NCBI GenBank assembly: GCA_003140895.1
Contig: PLLH01000068.1
Location: forward strand, 1 to 57,416
Source: Elusimicrobiota bacterium
GTDB lineage: Bacteria; Elusimicrobiota; Elusimicrobia; F11
Reading direction: 5' to 3'
DNA: 57,416 bases
Shown here: piece after piece, positions 55,501-57,416 of the stretch
How the letters are laid out: each line of letters opens with the position of its first letter
Numbering within the stretch: the stretch's first letter is position 1
Translations under genes and position numbers: made by a program
The notes under the pieces: model-generated
What the model was told of the DNA's origin: nothing
The model's input: only the letters and a program-made list of their open reading frames with translations
Databases searched by the model: none

Positions 55501-57416
55501 AACACGGTCAACTCAGAAAATGATTATCGTGATGGGAGAGTCCCGCGTTTTGTGGAGCGATTCCACCTCTCACACCACGCAGTTGGATGCGGCCGGGAAC
55601 CCGGAAGGGTCTACGTCCGACCAAGTCATGCATGTGGAGTATTCCTACGATGCCCAGACAAGCCGCGTGACGGGGGCACAGGGAACCGGCACAACGAGTT
55701 CCCGGGACTCCTACGGGAATGTGTCCAAGGGGACCGTCGATCAGGCCTATGTCGTTGTCGCCAATCAGGCGCGGGTCGCCAAATCGGTAACGTCCACCGT
55801 CACGGAGAACATTGATCTCTCTTACGCTCAGCAAAAGATGACGACGGAAAACGTGTACGCCGACAATGGATTCTTGAAGGGCGCGATTTCAGAAGGGTTC
55901 TCCGTCAATATTAATGAGTCGGGCGACGCGTCGGACGGGACCATCAAACAAACATTCCGCGTGGTGAACGGCCAGGCCAAACTCTCAACGAACACAACGG
56001 TCACCGATTCGGCCGGCTCCGACGGCGGCACGAACCATCAGTCCGTCCGGGTCCGCTACGACTACAATTCCAAGGGATTCTTAATTAGCGCGACCGTCGG
56101 CGAGGGCGATGGATCGTTGGACGGCGTCGATTCAGAAGGAAATGTGACGTCGGGTTCGATCACGCAGACCTATGAAATCATCTTGAACCAAGCGCGGGTT
56201 CTTGAATCAAGAACCGCGACTCACGTGTCTTACGTGGACGATGCCGTGACGGAACAGACCTTGGTTATTCGATATGAGAACGACTCCAACAATGGACATC
56301 TCACCAACGCTTATACGCCGGCCTCATCGGGGGCCGTCAACCGGTGGACCACGACTGATCCCAATGGGGCCACCGTCAGCGGATCCATTCAGCAGACGTT
56401 TAATGTGGATCAGATCGCGAAAACAGGGCAGGCCAAAGTGGATGAGTCCTGGAGTCTCGCTGACGGCGTCACCTTCAACGGGACCGACTTCGTCGGATCG
56501 ATTCCGACAACGGCGCACACCGATTCCTACAGCAAGAATATGTACGAACCAACGTTTGGGTCGTTGACGAGTTCCTTCTCCATTTCTCGCCGCATCAATG
56601 TGGCCGGTGAGATCACGAAACAGACTCAGACCGCCGACTACACGGTTCATGATTCCGATGATCCCGGCGGGACGTATAAAAAAGGATACCGCGAGGCAGG
56701 GCATATCTACGGGTCCACCGTTCGTCTTGGGACCGACAACGCGGTTCTTGATTCGACGGACTTCGACACCGTTGAAACCTATACCACTCTTCCTTACACA
56801 AGCTTGAATGGCGATAAGCTCTTCCGCGCCCGCCGGACAGAGTCTTTCACCCGGTCGACCAGCAAGGCGATTGACGGCGGCGACAGTCACACCGAAACCA
56901 ACACCTTCTACGCTTATGATAAGGACGGGCGGATGGTTCTTGAAAATGACGAAGGGAAAAAGACGGTTGGCGCCGGGTTCTCCATCAGCCATTCGGGGTT
57001 CAGCGCCGATGGAACTCCGTGGGACGAGGTGAGGACGATTATCAGCCAGGTTTATGAAGTGATTCAAGTGGGAATTGGCGTGGCCAAATTGAAACAAAAC
57101 ATTTCCATCTCGGATACCTACCATTATGACAACGCCGCCGGGTGGCAGCAGCAAAACGCCATTTTGGCGGAGCGCAGCGGGAAAAATAAAGTGGACGCTG
57201 GCGGGAACGCGTTTTCCGTGACCTCGCTGGCGGGCCTGGACGCGGGGACGGCGCTCTTGGGCGGACGCGACGGGACAACCAACCATCAGGAGTTGTCCGT
57301 CATGTATTTGAACAGCGAGAGCTCCCGGGTTCTTAAAGCGCAAGGGATCGGGCAATCCGTTCAAATAGACAAATACGGGAACAAAACGATCGGGAAGATT
57401 TATCAGGAGTACGATT
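46589..57416 (+). CDS. Giant secreted YD/RHS-like repeat protein (3' end outside window)
   Basis: This reading frame is open from ATG 46589 (or 46592; ribosome site AAGGAG at 46570-46575, spacing 13 or 16 nt) to the window edge: 3,609 codons with no stop. It is absent from the supplied ORF track. I read the frame through the whole stretch and found no break. A signal peptide opens it (KVTAVIVALAQLQTQVLCAG), followed by a helical region to about residue 190. About 60 YD-like units of mean length about 40 residues follow (examples: YDSRGRLIGY, YNNLGQLAGF, YDALGRLTDQ). From about base 54,960 a second class of 65-80-residue repeats takes over (QARLVKTDSISQS, GEARLVKSLSW, NQARVLESRTAT). It is Thr/Ser/Gly/Asp-rich and nearly cysteine-free. 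Probably a cell-surface fibre or RHS-like shell; function unknown. Confidence 0.9.
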   Translation, partial: MMNPREKHLYRKVTAVIVALAQLQTQVLCAGLPFVTGLPPGFDTLSLKASLFAKKLISNGVVVFHAYPYSTFIDPRGKTDLPQESRSTPEQALEREEQQMGILKKMEELQIFAQETFQNRPKLPNSPIDILDSISTYRLNTNVAKEVKKVYESRLNSEQAIDQEIQTMRKAVTGAGGSMRTQSDGSRWFYIHGLLASIRGQRYVDGNGQITTVDTRRIKYDKERRLQRGSTRISKDSLGNVTVTVRSDTEYTKESNEHGTQIVTDYKDTILDPNGNVRVVERHNITYLQGPDVDKKQKGVYVTSYDETETDQFGNKTTRSWDNGTYIKLGQQKDWYLTGYNQTETDADHNTTVTRWSGGTYVHNANYQKLHSINTTRQEYVLGSYIQEITDAKGLVRTEKWTNGTYDNRDNLASFDQTNLNAAGELPTLIEFRNGVYDSRGRQIAYARTEKMADGSQTKVTRLSTAYNTLGDTTSYTERVEGSDGLVLRVDRFGITYNKKRQQLAYKETRMDQEGGLIAFAWSALESGVDQEAVARSGEKGYDSRGRLIGYQETTEAEGLVVTHLTTGVTFDARGGRASSTEVTQTTGVLDGADVDVTHIVETKRLDTQYGDNGQVGSYRDEIMDWAQDNNDKDKTILRDVLTMLVRENITTSGYVETKATTGGTKRTEAGQDDSETITTQVVTQQTDTVYDGSGRVNSYKQRVTDSTDPEKVTSSVFSHLLYDTQGRLIHSLEEAQIDYVTSDPAYNRSYTMETERGKMVYDAFDRISSVETRTRTLTSGTDTTTVANRTNVVYNAMGDIARYTESVESSASPNLTETTVWQGESYTALGRLNASLQTQRSAGRDENGNQLDSSRTIHTTNMAYDDRNRLTRYTEVVNGSDAPGVTTTNQINAIAYDAKNHQTILDQTTLREGAGVYELTTTKRRILEPSDGTGVVKKFEETITTPDGVTTTNTQTVDWTDWGFNDQVLSRLTESISSEATGVLTITQYAALFDRTGRAIQTDEAIHKTGPSVGSDGALDIETTRQTLMTYNALGQLGKRIEKTDNQKTRTSSVVTQLSSYDTEGRLFSMTETNETQGEGYSRQQQTTTHNYQYTDSGRVSGFIQEVMSSDSPSLVTQTTRSGASYNLAGQQTGYTDVVSEKGGDLDHVTTTIRSGVEYDLGRLKKYKDVSFDGTTQEADEVTKVTETLDTTYDAASGMVTGSHILTTETGAGLHHTRDVVRSGVEYNTQGQETNYVETINDSATPLITETVTRTGASYNYGLLAGYAEVTHRTASDGSLDTTSTVQHSRLAYDAFGRLAEDESRDTDIYGAVTFRLHTQAYGATGRVNETLDRAEQQGTDIVTTTHRTDIHVTKWGDQASYTETQQSTDKPGVVTTVMWTAQGGARSGYNNLGQLAGFHQVETTKGPTLNQTLQTDRSNIGYTEAGQIASYNEIRLDASTPDLAEQISWTIEENGYNGLGQQTGYNLSTRRIDRSGQGRLDVITRQEYRELKYNLLGQLTDSSLTNIQTGSGLNSTTSEKRSSIAYDIYNRQLGYTLVSTDAYGNQTTAVRTNVIYDNLSHLIHYEESIQDPVYDGSNTSLTHEVIWDGTGYNSEGQLTGFVKDDREFEDGVLRDATHTERSFITYSAAGTESSYHDLTHQIWSDNAETLTEADRKNIANNSLGQLASWEEKGITTTLQDGSVLRELAVSTTWRAGSSSGDWGYSQNGLTAAYEQVVTSASLLDTYQATETTRWSGGVYNAKGSLIQFTQTVQKAGASQEALVIPAEWDAFTELQKAEYLSAYSFVLDNGQVVDWSDLPTLARVSLVAIGKAVINGKDVKLRNMIVRSLLNSSVTTERLGTAYNSLGLAQRTQENINENNLKTSRVWEALTVNARGQALSTGEDTTGATGELTHSDKTGIVYDLHARIKSYHERSTVSTSDVLTAQDVQSVYDALGRLTDQERVAREDSVDVNGTVKTGGIHKDSTVLLRGIQYDRFDRQLGYDQIQFEGTAIVIGGTSYRWDALTIDQQNDILSGRAVADQLITVTSMRGINYDLAGSQSGFLRLQLQAGLQTGTVDSGATTLETAQSTVRSGARYYQSGNLSGLASGYKEITKTSGSDLQIKTLTQGIKYDQGRQTSLNIQSETIGKVGTEAIEKKTLISRHNITYDASGIQTSAMEDSTENGLRTTAISQTLSYDAKGRALETKTVSIVEGETTAASYYLNGEEVDPSVVEQILANDPNAVLSGLMTEVDGPHRVSEVTSSSRKNISYDNLDRQIAYTEETVSPGDVLTRTVVDGIQFDSLGRQLAYHSLTQSEGWTLMYYFNGVAVDPERLVDTLKSQGVSLWDALASGLVAAAYEKSNLSTPKESYRYDMGYDENGSLSGYKEFTRDYAAGLLGQYTDVTQISYNKYNKIASQTSRTSSLNGVFLGQEQSVKTKADINYQMNSLCGDHPDYCQSKSMTESTLTYSYYSNGNLSGGQSHSVTSSVDLVSEGQTQTVSDDYLTMVGSQAKTLMTLSSSKTVGKDSTVTEGQSLRLNNYNRRDGSLTSAYELGSSRTIDPAAKTDTLTQTRQILGSVGGDMKVLFTFNDTKTTYPTDPVQPTRLGRSSMVNHYDEQGRLLNAVGFDESISNDGYDNITTSRSRQTYASVGDRARLKQVVNESTTLKVEGSTSLSHSVINYTIDSQTGLVQSAMETGDFMNHERVITTDADGTSTGSGFVDSTGTTQNFYEDVRLGEVKLTRSLSNTTSAARADGTLTTDSRYTEYFYDDVGRLISAVGDKAHFTRSNWASYVGSRSRGGQSETRTYSENGQLISETANDSDSYYEIINNQARLVKTDSISQSANRLDGDGSTSVQEIQVIYVNDQNTGRALSAEGTGSFTNHDWALLDSRNQSTGEVSTTTGELRQSYSLIRGEARLVKSLSWSRTANIDGSESVIEESDPSVTTYLYNNLGQMTGAVATNNSKTNEVGLTSATDPSQGILETSRTTTRSTQKMIIVMGESRVLWSDSTSHTTQLDAAGNPEGSTSDQVMHVEYSYDAQTSRVTGAQGTGTTSSRDSYGNVSKGTVDQAYVVVANQARVAKSVTSTVTENIDLSYAQQKMTTENVYADNGFLKGAISEGFSVNINESGDASDGTIKQTFRVVNGQAKLSTNTTVTDSAGSDGGTNHQSVRVRYDYNSKGFLISATVGEGDGSLDGVDSEGNVTSGSITQTYEIILNQARVLESRTATHVSYVDDAVTEQTLVIRYENDSNNGHLTNAYTPASSGAVNRWTTTDPNGATVSGSIQQTFNVDQIAKTGQAKVDESWSLADGVTFNGTDFVGSIPTTAHTDSYSKNMYEPTFGSLTSSFSISRRINVAGEITKQTQTADYTVHDSDDPGGTYKKGYREAGHIYGSTVRLGTDNAVLDSTDFDTVETYTTLPYTSLNGDKLFRARRTESFTRSTSKAIDGGDSHTETNTFYAYDKDGRMVLENDEGKKTVGAGFSISHSGFSADGTPWDEVRTIISQVYEVIQVGIGVAKLKQNISISDTYHYDNAAGWQQQNAILAERSGKNKVDAGGNAFSVTSLAGLDAGTALLGGRDGTTNHQELSVMYLNSESSRVLKAQGIGQSVQIDKYGNKTIGKIYQEYD

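Noticed and set aside
46895-57364. Long minus-strand ORFs opposite the giant gene (for example 268 aa at 46895-47701 and 346 aa at 56324-57364)
   Set aside because: They are antisense shadows of the giant gene. The plus frame has a signal peptide, coherent repeats and a ribosome site; the minus frames do not.
1-57416. CRISPR arrays, insertion sequences, prophage or integrase genes
   Set aside because: No regularly spaced direct repeats with spacers, no transposase or integrase motifs were seen in any frame.

Overview
The window reads as chromosome of a diderm (outer-membrane) bacterium. Supporting this are an MlaE/MlaF/MCE lipid transporter, OmpA-type and beta-barrel proteins, lipoproteins, and a Tad pilus cluster. 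GC content is moderate and gene density is high, with many 1-4 bp stop/start overlaps. The gene mix resembles deep-branching phyla such as Elusimicrobiota or Omnitrophota: the PIN-TRAM/ispD/ispF/cysS/rlmB block, the PorV-like barrel, FlgD/CHU_C-type C-termini, and a huge repetitive surface gene. That placement is an inference; the window holds no rRNA or marker set to settle it.

Layout. (1) 1-8646, housekeeping: 3' part of alr, mlaE-mlaF-MCE protein, a bifunctional nuclease-like gene, a PIN-TRAM membrane protein, ispD, ispF, cysS and an rlmB-type methyltransferase. (2) 8779-24757, carbohydrate uptake and sensing: a GPH/MelB-type symporter, tRNA-Thr(TGT), an ABC sugar importer without its ATPase, a clan GH-A-like glycosidase, a beta-barrel, and four small secreted proteins. 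Those four carry related jelly-roll, carbohydrate-binding-like domains on different anchors (free, OmpA domain, lipoprotein, Ig-lipoprotein), with a DUF5683-like membrane protein among them. The region ends with a solute-binding protein that has no signal peptide, translationally coupled to a GAF-GAF-GGDEF diguanylate cyclase. (3) 25064-32390, surface-assembly block: a PorV/UPF0164-like barrel, a small secreted protein, an Ig-fold chaperone-like protein, a FlgD/CHU_C-tailed protein, and a 1051-aa protein. The last contains two jelly-roll domains, an alpha-helical toroid, and a C-terminal copy of the small secreted protein. (4) 32494-34275, an unrecognised gene and a DUF922 putative secreted protease. 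(5) 34390-40455, a Tad pilus/type II-like secretion cluster (TadE/TadG/TadE, CpaB, a zinc-ribbon protein, a CpaE-like/CpaF fusion, TadB, TadC) with no Flp pilin, prepilin peptidase or secretin in view. (6) 40511-46353, a UDP-glucuronate decarboxylase-like enzyme, a CHASE2-adenylate cyclase, an ABC exporter on the minus strand and a FecR-domain protein. (7) 46589 to the window edge, one uninterrupted ORF of at least 3,609 codons. It is absent from the supplied ORF track, presumably because its stop lies outside the window.

The giant ORF is the most striking object. It has a signal peptide, about 60 divergent YD/RHS-like units of about 40 residues, then a second repeat class of about 65-80 residues, with short non-repeat modules inserted. 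It is almost cysteine-free. Upstream of it (46465-46517), and upstream of the PorV-like barrel gene (24963-25001), are arrays of TTAA/TTTACA-like hexamers spaced exactly 11 bp apart. Such spacing is typical of PhoB/OmpR-family response regulators, so both surface systems may share one regulator.

These reading-frame, hairpin and spacing statements come from reading the sequence by eye. Family names come from motif recognition without database search.
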